Positions 1-11,300 of a DNA stretch of 64,000 nt are shown here, piece by piece. The DNA is taken from the NCBI GenBank assembly GCA_014925825.1, contig JACGCK010000006.1, positions 620,001 to 684,000 of the forward strand, given 5' to 3'. Position 1 is the first letter of the stretch. Each line of letters begins with the position of its first letter. The notes beneath the pieces were generated by a model that ran no database searches, was not told where the DNA came from, and saw only the letters and a list, made by a program, of their open reading frames with translations. This stretch comes from Pholiota molesta. Lineage: Eukaryota > Basidiomycota > Agaricomycetes > Agaricales > Strophariaceae. The position numbers and the translations under genes are program-made.

Positions 1-1127
1 GGGCGCATTTTAAGCGCCATCAGTAATTCGCTTCTAGCGCCCTCACGAGTGCAGCTATTGATATGAAAATTTTAGATTCAAAATCAGTGTAAAATTCTGA
101 ATCTTTCTGTATATTATGGCGCCTAAGCGCCCAATATTGAGCGAGCCAACCCAGGTGCATATACCGGGCATGCAGCCAACAGACACGTGCTCGGCCCGAA
201 TACTAAATATAGAATCATGCCTGCCAGCTAGCCAATATCCATGCCAGCCCAGCATCTGGTTCAGTACCTTCCCGGCGTCTGATCCCCAAAGTCGATGTGT
301 CATTAAATCCAATAAATTTAGCAGATGGCAACGCACCTAAGCGCTCGCTGAGGCGATTTGTGGTTCCCCTGCTATAAATAAACAACCATTTCGTGAATAA
401 CGCCGCGTAGGATGTTCCAATTTAAACGAATAAAATACCGTTGGAAAGGTGTGATATTAACCTATTTTATGATATAATATGCGCCCCGACTTTTAAAGCG
501 TAGCTGGCGGTAAAGCGGTGCGAGCGTAAATATATCCGGAGCATTTTACGGAGCAAGGAAGGGACGTAAAATTACGATCATGGACGTGTTCGAAGCGCGC
601 GTTTAATACTTCTAGATACCACCTAAAATCATGCAAAACGAGCCCGCGGTTGCGGAGGAAAACAATATTCTTTGTGGGCGCTAATTTTTCGCCATCAGTA
701 ATTTGCATCTAGCGCGTCAACCGCTGCAGCTATTAATATGAAATTTTTACGGTTGTATTCAGAATCAAAATCCGCATCTATCGCTATAAGATAGTCCTAA
801 AGGGCCCCAAACAGAGCGGACCAGCTGCCCAGCTGCAATCCCACCAATAGTGGAAAAATGTTATTTTTGGTATTTCCACTTTGGGATGACCCTGACAACA
901 GCGACGACGAGTGCGGGGCACTGTTGAGCATGGTGAGCAAGTGCACAGCCTCCAGTGATCACCATCACCGCCCCCAGTGACCAGCATAGACCACCTGCCA
1001 AAAGTGGAATGTCTTCAAACTCAGCTTGGTGGAGTGGCTGTGCTCGTCAGTTAGGAAGCTGGATGCACTATTTTTATATCGCTAACTAACCTGATTTCAT
1101 GTAGAAATTTAACAGACAAGGCTGGTC
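1..1127. repeat. Degenerate partial copies of the fold-back element family
   Basis: This stretch aligns by eye with one arm of the palindromic element at 27018-29913. Bases about 160-1127 follow the right arm (about 28740-29912) with many substitutions and gaps; shared landmarks are the tract ending in TATGATATAATATGCGC near 480, the segment around AAATATATCCGGAGC near 528, and a terminus around 1100-1127 matching the reverse complement of CAGCCTTGTCTGTTAATATT. Bases 1-170 resemble the arm segment about 29230-29420, and 660-840 resembles it again, so two offset partial copies are present. It is single-armed (not a palindrome), so it may represent the parental form. No coding capacity is convincing. 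Confidence 0.6.
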
Positions 1128-1640
1128 CACTGGCATTGTCGCGCTGTCCACTGGCGTCGTCGTCCACACGGACCCCTCCCGCGGCATCGTCGCACTGTGA
1201 CGTGGTAAAGACACGGCGTGCGGCAGGTGTACAGTCCATGACTTGGGCGTGGAGCGCGAGGGCGGGGCACGATAACGAGCGGTGACGGATGCTCGCTATA
1301 GCCTATGGGGAGTGAAAGTTGTCAGCAGGGGATTTTGGGTAGTGCGGGTGACGCACTTGGCGGCTCTCCCACTTCCTGGGTCTGCCCTTAATGTCCACTG
1401 CCCCTGTTCCGTCGTTGCGCGTGGTTGAACAGCATCCTGGCTGCATGGGAGGGGCGAGGCGGGCGTCATGGTGGCTGGTGGTGGTGAGAGTGCAAGCCAT
1501 CAACCGTGGTTACCACGGTTGATGGCCATTTCGGCGAACGCCGGAACCTGTACGCGGCAATTGTTTTCAAATCTAGACGAGAAATAATGTGATTAGTAGG
1601 ATTGTTGAATAGAAAATAAGTCCCTCACCAAGGAGAGTAA
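1128..1640. other. No gene seen; GC-rich repeat flank
   Basis: No supported gene. Bases about 1350-1470 weakly resemble 37710-37850 (both contain a CTCCC-CTTCCT-GGGTCT-CCCTT pattern followed by a GGGAGGGG block), so this is probably old repeat DNA rather than unique sequence. Confidence 0.35.
1497..1525. repeat. Perfect 13-bp stem hairpin
   Basis: CCATCAACCGTGG (1497-1509) and its exact reverse complement (1513-1525) are separated by only TTA. No gene ends nearby, so a terminator role is not supported; it is most likely a repeat end or chance. Confidence 0.7.
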
Positions 1641-1641
1641 A

Positions 1642-1862
1642 AGACTGGTTAAGACCAGTAAGACTGGTTAAGACCGGTAAGACTGGTTAAGACCGGTAAG
1701 ACCGGTCTTTGGTCGGTCTTGAGTTTTCGAAAATGCTGATGGACCGAAGACCGGACCGCGGTTACGGTCTTCATCGGTCTTCGGAATTTCCGGTCTTGAT
1801 CGGTTATGGTCCGGTCCAGTCCCGGTCTTTGGCTGGTCTTGTAACCGGACTTTCAAACACTA
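1642..1862. mobile_element. Truncated GACCGGT-family element (right end)
   Basis: This begins with three tandem copies of a 19-bp unit (1642-1698) of the form AGACTGGTTAAGACCGGTA, then a dense run of GACCGGT/ACCGGTC motifs. It ends with the family terminus ...CGGACTTTCAAACACTA at 1862, the same end as the complete elements at 15437-16378 and 20507-21410. No matching left terminus or target duplication is visible, so it is a 5'-truncated or rearranged copy. Confidence 0.7.
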
Positions 1863-1868
1863 CTCCCT

Positions 1869-1988
1869 ATGGCTTCCAAACAAGCATTTCAGGATTGTCT
1901 AAATGAAGCCAAAGACCGCCTGGTGAAGCAGAAAGGCTCAAAATCATGTCAAAATGCTGCTGAAGGGAAGGAAAACAAGAGTACAGCA
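1869..1988 (+). pseudogene. Small basic hypothetical reading frame, split by a transposon
   Basis: An ATG at 1869 opens a lysine-rich frame that runs to the insertion site of the element at 1989-2800. If the element and one copy of its 8-bp target duplication are ignored, the frame continues in phase from 2809 to a stop near 2892 and stays rich in Lys/Arg. The total is only about 68 codons and no family is recognised. It could be a genuine short exon interrupted by the insertion, or chance. The start sits 6 bp after the end of the upstream GACCGGT element, so any promoter would lie in repeat DNA. Confidence 0.25.
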
Positions 1989-2800
1989 CAAGGGGTACGC
2001 ACAAAAAAAGTCCGGTATATGAGGTCGATTTTTTCGGATAAGGCGAGTTTGGGAGGGACCCTCCCCCCTATGCATCCAAAAAAGGGAATAAAGCACGTGT
2101 TTTGATGGCAACAATGCTTTGTAAATACAATGATGTTGACTATACCATAGTCTTAAAGCCTTCCTTCGACAACATTTTCAATTTTCCATCCCTGTACCAT
2201 TTACCTTCCAGTCGTTATCACAAGAATTCCGAAGGCATACTGGTCATAAAGGCAGTTGAAAGAGGGGGGGAATCAATGGAATATCTTGTGAAAATAAATT
2301 TGCAAATCAATCAGGCAGTGGATATTATCTTATTGATGGAATTGGCTATGGGGCAACACTGAAGCACAGTCTTCAAGTATCTTTCAAGAATCATGTTAAT
2401 AGTTGATATTCTACTCAATTAGAGCAATCCTTGAGCTAATTGCAACAATGAAAAGCTTCAAAATGAGACAAAAATGAGAAGTAAGCACCCATCAAGTGCT
2501 ATTTCAGATCACTAGCTTGCTATATTTGAATGCACCGAGCATATGCCGAGTGATGCCAGCCATCCAATCATTAGTCTGATGTCCATTTCCATTGCCAGCA
2601 AGTCACCTGTTGCTTGTATATGGCCTGTAGTGTGCTCGGAGGTCTTGAAAACATTATATGAGAGTAAGTAGGAGCATAAAAATGCATATAAAGGCTTCCA
2701 AAGCTATATTTGCACTGGTAAAAAAAAGTTTGGATAAGGCCGGCCAGACAGGCACCCTCCCCCTACCTCATATGCCGGCAATTGCCGGTGCGTACCCTTG
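1989..2800. mobile_element. Complete 812-bp non-autonomous DNA transposon, hAT-like, with 8-bp TSD
   Basis: The element is bounded by direct repeats GTACAGCA at 1981-1988 and 2801-2808. Its ends are inverted: CAAGGGGTACGCAC at the left and GTGCGTACCCTTG at the right, followed inward by a second shared block (GGTATATGAGG / CCTCATATGCCGG). An 8-bp target duplication and short terminal inverted repeats are the signature of hAT-type elements. The interior is AT-rich with an 86-codon open frame at 2102-2362 that resembles nothing known. It was presumably mobilised in trans. Confidence 0.85.
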
Positions 2801-2892
2801 GTACAGCAGGTACTAAGATGTGTCAAGTAGAGAAAAGGAAGAAAAAAAGAAGGGCCCAGCTATACAGTATGTATCCCACCAGGACCAGTTAA

Positions 2893-3424
2893 ATTGCTAC
2901 TGAAAGCACTCTCCTAGATGGGCAAAGCTGAGCATGCATCACTACACCGACACACTTCTGATGATTATCTAGGACATTAGGAAAAACCTGATTTTCTGAT
3001 TTGTTCAAAAAAGCAGCATAAAGCAGCAACCTTTCTTTTCGGCACTAATCTCAATGCATTAGTCAACATTTAGGCTTGTATTAGCTAGTAATAGATTCTT
3101 CGTTACTTATCAAGTATCATTAAGTGCATGGCTATGCTTTTCAAACACTTATTCTCTTGGAAAAGTTTGAATCCATCTTATTTCATTGACAGTCTGGGTA
3201 ACATAAAAGGGAAGGTGATATATTCAAAAGCGATCTTAATTGAAGTTGATATCAGCAGCCAGACTTGTGAGGTTAATCTCTACGTCCTGCAACATGGCAT
3301 GTGCCAGCTGTAAGCGCTGGAAACATCCCTCACATGCTGCTTTTGCTTCGCCCTCAACTCTCTGTACTACTGACCAACCTCCGCCTCCAGCTTTGCATAT
3401 GCCTCCAACTCCTTCCTCCTTGCA
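2893..3424. other. No supported gene
   Basis: AT-rich sequence with no recognisable domain. A 61-codon plus-strand frame at 3128-3313 is not supported by any motif. Confidence 0.3.
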
Positions 3425-4127
3425 TCAGCGAGCGCCGCCGCCCGCGATACATTTGCAAATTGAGTCAAGCACCGTGTCGGAGGTGTCATAGACGCGGGAG
3501 GCACTACCAACTGTGGAGATGGGCAGCCCTGCTAGGTCTAGCTGCAATGGGGTCAAAGGGCTGCGGGGGAGGGCCGAACCATCATCTGTGTCAGGCTCTT
3601 CCTCCATCTCGCTGCTAGCAACCACTGCAGACTCCACCTGGTTCGCAAGACCAGACTCACCGGCAGGCGCCTGAGTGTCTGCATCCATCACGGCACCCAT
3701 AGTGGCATGAGCTTTGGAGCTGCCGCCGTGACCCTCGTCGTCCGGGGCCATTACCGCCGCGCCAGTGACCTGGCAGACCAATGGCTTGCATCTGATGCCA
3801 GGACTGCTGGGCCATTGGGCTGTGCTGGCACTGCAGCATGCGCTGTGGGGGTGTGGCCAGCATTACTACCGTCGGTGAATGGTGCCTCTCTTGCAGGGCC
3901 TGTGACGCAATGGACCAACCATCTTGGTTGGGTGGGGCTGCACTCGATCTGCATCTGAGAGGCTGCCTGGGAGTCCGACAGAAAGCCATCTCCGTACAAA
4001 GGGCTAAATAGAGACCCATCAGTGAGATTGGATTCTGCAGTGATGGGATAGATTTGCTTACCTGCCTCCTTCCCAACGTCCTGAGGTGCGCGATGGGCCA
4101 GAACTGCTGTATCTGGGCTTTGCGCAC
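3300..4127 (-). pseudogene. Unrecognised minus-strand coding remnant
   Basis: Composition here (GC-rich, several overlapping minus-strand open frames) suggests old coding sequence read on the minus strand. The frame at 3425-3781 (118 codons) is acidic and Ser/Ala-rich with a run of Glu/Asp near its middle. Beyond a frame change towards 3300 the sequence can be read as an Ala/Glu/Lys-rich segment (around SRAAALADARRKELEAYAKL) that would form a coiled coil, followed by an in-frame stop. No family assignment is possible. It might be the flank or accessory gene of the neighbouring Plavaka transposon. Confidence that it encodes anything today is low. Confidence 0.25.
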
Positions 4128-5260
4128 CTTGGTGATGGCTTCCCCTTGCCCTTGAGGCCTGAAGGGATCCTGTGGGTCAATTTCGGGCTGGATTTCATTC
4201 TTGCCATTGGTGGATGCACCTCAGCAAGAGCAGATGTCGTACGCGATCATTGGGGCTTTTGGAGAGCCACCCGTGTTTTTCCGCTGCCGTACAGCATCGG
4301 CCTGATCCGCCCAGACTTCCAAATCCATTCTCCAAAGCGCAAGCCCTAATTGTGTGAGCCTCCGCCTGCTCAATACTGATGATGTTATGCCCTGGCTGAT
4401 AGAAACCAAGTGAAGGGCCAAGTGGGAAGGTGCAGGGAAGAGTGGGTGAAGAGGGTGGTGCAAGGACACTTGCATGAAGGCACCAAAGGAGGCAGCCTGA
4501 TTTGTATGGGGTGTGGATGGGCGCTGAGAAGGTGTTGCCGGTACTCAGAAGATGGGCATGGCCACTAAAGGCAATCATTGCTGTATCCAGCGTCGGAATC
4601 TGTGAAGAACACAAATGCAAGCACACATTAGCACGGGCACAGCTGGAGGAGGTGGTCTGGGAGTGGACACTGGGCCTCCACAGCCGCCAGGATCCAAGGT
4701 CAGCCCCTCAGCATGCTGCGAATTGCGCAGTGTGCATCCTCCAACTCAGACTGCTCCATATGAATGTGCTTACCACAGGGGCTTTAGGACTGCTGTGGCG
4801 TCAAGGGTACGCTTGTTGCTCGGAAGCATGGGGTCTCCGCGAGCATCGAAGAGAGGGCGCTGAGGGCATTGAGTCTATTTAGGAGGGTGGAGTGAGCAGG
4901 CACAGTCAAGGAGTGCACAAACTGCCTGCACGGTGGTACTCCGCGAGGTGAGCAGAGAGGCATTGGAGGGAGGATGGGTTGGTGGTAATCAAGGACTGCC
5001 TGGGAGGTAAACAGAGTTATCAGTCATCACATGCACACGTATATGGTCACATGGTCCATAGGGGCTCGACATAAGTAGATATATTGCTAATAAGCTGTAG
5101 AGTATGTAAATCTATCGCAAAAGGGATTAACATAGAATGCCTTGGCCAAATCAAGTACATTGCTTGACTTCCAAGCTACTAGCGTGCTTGGTCTGAATTT
5201 GGGAAACAATTGTATGCTTTGGTGGATCAGTGATATGGGTATAATACTAACTTGACACTC
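4128..5260. other. No supported gene
   Basis: Several open frames of 80-143 codons exist on both strands, but none shows a recognisable domain. The stretch lies downstream of the Plavaka transposase on its own strand and may be the remainder of that transposon. Confidence 0.3.
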
Positions 5261-5264
5261 ACCT

Positions 5265-6500
5265 CTAACCTCGAAAGGCTGTATCAGACAGACCTTCTAC
5301 GAAGTGAATCGCACCGTATCTAACCTTAAGGTCATGTAGCGACACCGTGGCAATGCTTGGGTGCTTCGGCAGCTTCAGAGTTTGATGGGGAATCAGTGAG
5401 GGCGCTGGAATTTGAACATGGACATGGTTCGGATTAGAAGCTGCCAGACGTCGCCTAATAAATTTGGCATGGTGCATCATCTTCTCGCGTCGATCTAACC
5501 AAGCAGTCATCTGAGGATATTCATCCTTACGATTAGATGCTCGATAAGCTTGCTTAGCCATGTCAATGTGTAGCCACTCGGTGTACTCGGTATTGAAATT
5601 GTCTCCAGACCCAAATCTCTCGAAGAAATAGCGGTAATGCCCCATGTAATGCAGCTTTGGGATATTGAAGTTCTGGCGGATCCCAAGGTCGACAAAAATC
5701 AATTTGTTGTCGTGGAAGTCTCGAAGTGCAGAATCTAGGTTATCGAGTGTTTCAGATGTGTGGACGGGGTAACGTGCAAGATTCAGAAAGTCTAATAATG
5801 CCCTAACTGCATGCACAAGACGTGCACTGGATGTTCCATCAGGTAGGCGGATATTGAGGATGAGTGATAGGAGAAAATGGCAGATCTGGTCATGCTGGCT
5901 ACCAGTGATGCATGAAAGATTGGTAATGCCCTTCATGAAGAGCGTAATGTGGTGGTTAGGAGGTAGCTGTCAACATCTTGCACCGATTTCCACATCTCCA
6001 CAAGCCATGCGAATCCAGTTGATGACATGTTTGACAACACCTTGATATAGTTGATGAAGGATGTCTGGTGTGATTGAGTCATAGATGTTGACGAAAGGCA
6101 GATTCAGCCAAAAAGGCTCCTGTACAGGTTTGATTCCAGCTTTCAGACATGCTCGTGCAAAAACGGCGGGTCCTTGGCATATTTTTTTGAGGGCTGAATG
6201 AATTGGGGAGATCTTGTGGGGTGGGCCGATGCTCTTGAAGGTGCCACTCTCTTTTGGCGGTGCAGGACAGACCGGGCAGTGACCAGTCTTCACGAGCATT
6301 ACAAGGACCTGCTCTGGGTAATCACCCACATACGTAGCAAAGATAGGATAGCAACGGCAAGAAATTCCGTCACCACCAACCATAATCACCCCTTCCCGGC
6401 TGGCTTTCTCTAGAGGTTTGAGGATATGTCGCATACAATGATGAAAAAGGTTTGCCAATGCACATCTTCGCGAAGCCTTGTTCATGATGTGGTCGACTCT
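5265..6500 (-). pseudogene. Plavaka-type (CACTA-related) transposase, truncated and with a nonsense codon
   Basis: The minus-strand frame resembles the Plavaka transposase of basidiomycete genomes, a cut-and-paste DNA transposase. Recognisable blocks in order are LFHHCMRHILKPLEKA followed by a MVGGDG-type block (family usually MVCADG), the cysteine pair in GHCPVCPAP, ITPDILHQLYQGVVKH, then LLDFLNLARYPVHT, FVDLGIRQNFNIPKLHYMGHY and FNTEYTEWLHIDMAKQAYRA. An in-frame TGA at 5967-5969 separates two otherwise collinear pieces (6485-5970 and 5936-5265). The N-terminal part is missing: the frame meets a Copia fragment near 6485-6530. The C-terminus runs into a likely splice donor near 5265. The family is inferred from block order; the copy must be inactive. 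Confidence 0.8.
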
Positions 6501-7108
6501 GGCCCAAAATTGACTGTATCAATGTCGCTTCTCTTGAAGCTTCTGATAATGCTACATATTCAGCTTTGGTGGATGATAGTGTGATCATGGCTTGCTTCTT
6601 TGATCCCCACATGATTGCTCCTCCATGGGACAAGAAGACATAGCCAGATATGGATTTGTGATCATTAGTATTTGCAAAACCAGCATCAGAATATTCAAAT
6701 GCTAAGTTTTTGCCTTGGGACTCATAAGGCTTATTAGTGTATGTGATGCCATAATCTTTAGTCCCAGCAACATATCTGAGCAGTTGCTTTGCTGCCATAT
6801 AATGAGCCATACTGGGATTTGCTGTATAAGCACCCAGTCTATTTATGGTGCAAGCTATATCAGGCCTTATCATGGTTGCTAGGTACTGTAAGCTTCCAAT
6901 CACAGAAGCATATGAATTGCTTCTATCCCCTGCCAATCCTTCTGGATTTGGTTCCAGTTTAATATTAGGATTGAGAGGCATAGATACTGGATTGCAGTTC
7001 TCCATACCCTCTTGGCATAATACAGATTCGATATATTGCTTCTGAGAGATGGTAATGGAGTCGGGGTTTGAGTTATTTCAATACCAATGATTTTTGTTGG
7101 CTCCCCAA
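6500..7108 (-). pseudogene. Copia RT C-terminus and RNase H fragment (old copy)
   Basis: On the minus strand the sequence encodes the end of a Ty1/Copia reverse transcriptase (GEPTKIIGIEIT, NPVSMPLNPN) and the following RNase H region: YASVIGSLQYLATMIRPDIA, LLRYVAGTKDYGI, SDAGFANTNDHKSISGYVF, SKKQAMITLSSTKAEYVALS. A frameshift separates GEPTKIIGIEIT from the downstream part, with the second frame starting near 7060. It stops at the Plavaka junction on one side and is cut at 7108 by a GACCGGT-family element on the other. A Copia gag piece in the same orientation lies beyond that element at about 13880-14240, so both are probably parts of one Copia copy. Confidence 0.85.
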
Positions 7109-7680
7109 TAGTGCTTTGAAGTCCAGTCCAGTCCAGTCTTTTGGCCAAATTTGGGTGGACTGAGACTGAGACCGGTCCATCTACTTTCCAAATGGTCAAA
7201 AAACCAGACTGGACCACAAAAGACTAGTCCACTGCAGTCTTTTTTGGTCTTTAAACTGGTTTAGACCAGTCTTTTCAGTAAAATTTCAATGGTAGATAGG
7301 TAATATATTGATTTGTATGAATTATCTGACTAAAATATAGCAAAGATCATGCAAAACGGCCAAGAAACAAATGAGATACTGATAAAACAGTAGAAAAGAG
7401 TAGAATAAGTACACCTTGAATGCACCAGCTAATTACTCTGTCAAATCTTATCATAAAAATATAATCTTGGGCTCGTTAGAAAGCTAGAATTGAGTACATT
7501 AAATACTTAGTCAAATGTTATCCAAAAAATATGATCTTAGGCTTGTTAGAAAGGTAAAATTGAGTATTAACAAAACACTTTTGCCAACATTTCATTCGTT
7601 AAGTAAGCTAGCCTTTCACAAACCAGGGTCAAGGTATAAGATTTAAATACCTATTTAACAAGCCTTTATACACAATACTA
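7109..7680. mobile_element. GACCGGT-family element, left part of a nested copy
   Basis: This starts with the family end TAGTGCTTTGAAGTCCAG at 7109, followed by the GACCAGT/GACCGGT subterminal motif array (to about 7290) and the AT-rich interior. Interior similarity to 20507-21410 is clear, for example the shared block AAGTAAGCTAGCCTTTC (about 7598-7614 and 21016-21032). The element resumes at about 13455 and ends at 13809. Flanking octamers (CTCCCCAA left, ATCACATA right) do not match. Confidence 0.75.
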
Positions 7681-7890
7681 GCCAGTAACCCATGCCATTG
7701 GCCCAGGGTGACAATGATAAGTACTCTACATTAATTATCAGTTTCTATGAAATCTCAGTAAATATCACCCATGAAATTTTGAAAGTTCCAAACTTCCAAA
7801 CCAATTCCAAACTTCCAAGTTTGCATGTATACTAATTTGTATTGCACATGAATATAGCTGTAAATAAAATACCATTCAATTACTCCTTAG
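7681..7890. other. Unassigned DNA inside the nest, left of Copia-A
   Basis: This does not match the GACCGGT-family interior and precedes the Copia-A target duplication CTTAG (7886-7890). With 13235-13454 it forms about 430 bp that Copia-A interrupted. It is probably another small insertion into the GACCGGT element, but ends and target duplication are not clear. Confidence 0.35.
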
Positions 7891-8256
7891 TGTTGGAATG
7901 ACGCGAGCGAGCGTACAAACACGCCGCGACTCCCGCGAGCGTATCGCGCACGCGCCGTTTCCCCTGTCTCACTTATTTCAAATTCATCCCTTGCTCACGC
8001 GCACATCGCGCAATTCTTATGTTATTATTTCATCTTCATTGCGTGCTCACGGATTGTTGCCGTGTTATTTTATATACGTGTTTGCCTACGTACGCGCACC
8101 TCAGTTGTTTCGCCACGAAAACATCTGAGGTGAGCTATTCTAGTTTATACCTTTTCTTTAACTATTAACTTACAACGTACCGTAGTGATATTCCTACAGG
8201 TACATATATTCAATATAGTTGTTTCGCCACGAAAACATCTGAGTGATATTCCTACA
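7891..8256 (+). repeat. Copia-A 5' LTR (366 bp)
   Basis: A direct repeat of 12864-13229 starting TGTTGGAATGACGCG and ending GATATTCCTACA (TG...CA). I see only two substitutions between the two LTRs, so the insertion is recent. Target duplication CTTAG flanks the element at 7886-7890 and 13230-13234. Inside the LTR the segment CAGTTGTTTCGCCACGAAAACATCTGAG occurs at about 8102 and, in part, again at about 8219. Confidence 0.97.
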
Positions 8257-8269
8257 GGTTATGGGCCCC
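8257..8269 (+). promoter_or_regulatory. Copia-A primer-binding site (half-tRNA iMet type)
   Basis: GGTTATGGGCCCC directly follows the LTR. Its complement GGGGCCCATAACC matches the anticodon arm of initiator tRNA-Met (CAU anticodon) rather than the 3' CCA end. Priming by a tRNA-iMet fragment cut in the anticodon loop is established for Drosophila copia and Ty5. Confidence 0.8.
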
Positions 8270-8332
8270 GAGGACCGTTGCTAAATCCCGATTATACCAT
8301 TGCCTACTCTTGATCTCGCGCTAAACCCTACC

Positions 8333-11300
8333 ATGTCTACCAACCCGACATCTCTCTCTGATACCCTGCCTTCTTCCGTGCCCAAGCTCGATGCAACCGG
8401 CGTGAACTGGGCGATTTTTCGTGTCCGTTTTCAGGATGCCGTCGAGGCGAAAGGCTTTTGGGGCCATTTCGACGGCACGTCCCTGCGTCCCACTGCTGCC
8501 AATGAAGAGAAGCCGACCACTGACGAAACGGCCGCATTGAAGATCTGGGACAAAGACGAATTGTCAGCCAAGTCGCTTCTCACGCAAAAGATCCCGGACT
8601 CTACCTTGATGCGCGTGCGCACGAAGACCACTGTGCGTGCGCGATGGGAAGCGATCGAAAAGGAATATACGGAGAAAGGTGCTTATGCTCAAACCGACAT
8701 GCGCTTGCGTTTCCTCGACATGAAGTGTCCGTACAAGGGAAATGTCCGCGAATTCCTGGATAGCCTTCGCGTGAAGCGCGAGGAACTAGCCTCCGTTGGT
8801 GTCGACATCGATGAGAAGGATTACCGCTCCACCATCTTGAAGTCCCTCCCTGCTTCTCTCGCCAGTTTTGCGTCGACACAGCTTGCCGTTGCGCAGATAT
8901 ATGCCGAATCCAAAACCATCGAACCCGACGTGCTCATTTCGTTGATTTCCGAGGAGTTCGAACGGCAAAAGGCGAGCCAGCGCGAAAATTCGACCAAGCG
9001 CTCTGGTGGGAAATCGAAGGACGATGGTGACGAAGCTATGTCCGTCACCGGCGGATCGTCGAAGGGCAAGGGTGGGAAGGGCGGCTCGAACTGGCGTTCT
9101 CGGATCACTTGTTGGAATTGTGGTGAGAAGGGCCACTTCAAGGACAAATGCCCGAAGCTGCCGAAGGATCGCGAGGACGGAAAAGGGAAAGAGAAGGCCA
9201 AGGACAAGGATGCCAAGTCCTCGGAATCTGCGAACGCCGTCGAAAACGACTCGGATAGCGATATCGCGTTCGCTGTCAGCTGTGAAACTTCCGAAGACGA
9301 GTCCGACGACAATGGACATGTTTCGACTTCGAGCACAGAGTCGTATGCCGGCCACGCGGCCGATGTCGATGACGATGAAGATGATGGGTGGTTTTCGGAG
9401 GTCGCGAGCGATGCCGGGGATTATGCTGATGATGCATGGGATGCTGATGAAGATGGCGAGTCGTTCGTAGCGCTCGAGCCTCCTGCCGAGGATGTACTCA
9501 TCGCGTCCACGCCCGAGCGCATTGTCGATAGTGCGCCGCGCGTCGAAATCTTGGACTCCGGGTCGACGCGGCACATCTCGCCGTATTGCGAAGATTTCGA
9601 TACCCTCGAAGATATTCCACCAAAGTCTTTGCGCGCTGCCAACAAAGAAAGTTTCAGCGCCGTCGGAGTGGGCGAGCTTGTTATTGACGTACCTGATGGC
9701 GTCGAAGCTAATCAGCTCCGCCTTACGGAGGTTCTTTACTCGCCCGAGGTTGGATATACCCTTGTTTCGATCGGACGGCTTGACGACATGGGTTTTACGG
9801 CGACTTTTGGTGGTGGGAAGTGTGTTTTGCGTGGTCCGGATGGCGAGCGCGTTGGAGTGATCCCGAAGAACAGCAAGGGGCTGTACCGTGTCGAACACGA
9901 GCCCGATTCTGCGAACGCTGTGGGGGAGAAAATCAGTCTCGATCAACTTCATCGACGTCTCGGGCATATCTCACCCGATGTGGCGAAGCGGCTTGTGTCG
10001 AACAAGCTCGTTAGCGGTGTACGCGTTGCGGAAATGTCATCCGGAGATCCGTTCTTCTGCGAGTCGTGTGTTTATGCGAAAGCGACGCGCAAGCCCGTCC
10101 CGAAGCAGCGCGAAGGCGATCGCGCGACCGAATTTGGTGGAGAGATCCATTCCGATCTCTGGGGGCCGGCACCTGTCGAATTGAAGGGCGGAAAACGTTA
10201 CTACATCACGTATACGGACGACAAAACGCGGCTTACGAATATTTATTTCCTCGCCAAGAAATCTGGTGCCTTCGATTCCTACAAGGACTACGAGGCGTGG
10301 GTCGACACGCAGCTGGACGCCAAGATCAAGTGTCTTCATTCGGACAAGGGCGGCGAGTACGAGGGGCGCGAGTTCGTCATGTATTTACGCTCGCGCGGGA
10401 CTGCGCAGAAGCGGACAGTCCACGACACGCCGCAGCAAAACGGCGTCGCCGAACGTCGAAATCGTGTGATCGTCGAACGGATTCGCGCGCTGTTGCACGC
10501 GAGTGGCTTGCCGCGCTTTCTGTGGGCCGAGGCGGCGCGCCATGTGGTTTGGTTGATGAATCGAACGTCGACCAAGGCCGTCGAAGGCCAGACACCGTAC
10601 GAGGCGGCTTTTGGGAAGAAGCCGGACCTTCGTGATGTCCGCGAGTGGGGCGAGAAGGTTTGGGTGCGGGTCGAGGGCGGCGATAAGCTGGGTGGGCGTG
10701 TGAAGGAAGGGCGATGGATGGGATTGGACGACAGGTCGAAGGGTGTTCGAGTGTATTGGCCAGACAAGAAGACAGTGTCCGTCGAACGCAACGTGTATTA
10801 CGATCCGACGGGAACATCTGCCTCTCGCCTCGAGGGGGAGGATTGGGAGTTCATCGAGACGAAGGCAGATCAAAGGCCCGAACAAGTCCAAGGCGTGATC
10901 AACCCTGCCGCGACAACTCCCGGATCCTTGACATCGTTGGCTACACCTCAAACAGCCCCCGCGCAAACTCCAGAGTCTGACGCAGCCGACTCCGAAGCAT
11001 CGTCCGATCAAGCGCCTGCGCTTAGGCGCTCATCGCGTACGCGGAAACCCGGCAGAGTCTTGCGTGACATCCTTGAAGGTCGCGCCGTGACTGGAGAGCG
11101 CCGACGAGGCACGCGTATCCCGAAACTCCCTGAACCTGCTTCTGTCGACGATATGCTCGAACCGGAAGGTGCGCCACCCGAGAACCCAGATGTCCCGGAT
11201 GGCGAAGGCGATTCGCAGTTCATGTTACCTGCCGCGGATTTTGTGCAGGAGTACGCGATGGTCGCGGAGATCAGCGAGGTGGAGGCGCTCGAACCGCGCA

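Noticed and set aside
1497..1525. Hairpin as a bacterial-type terminator
   Set aside because: Eukaryotic context, no T-run, no gene ending nearby.
8786..9967. 393-codon minus-strand open frame opposite Copia-A gag
   Set aside because: It is a shadow of the GC-rich gag-pol frame, without any domain.
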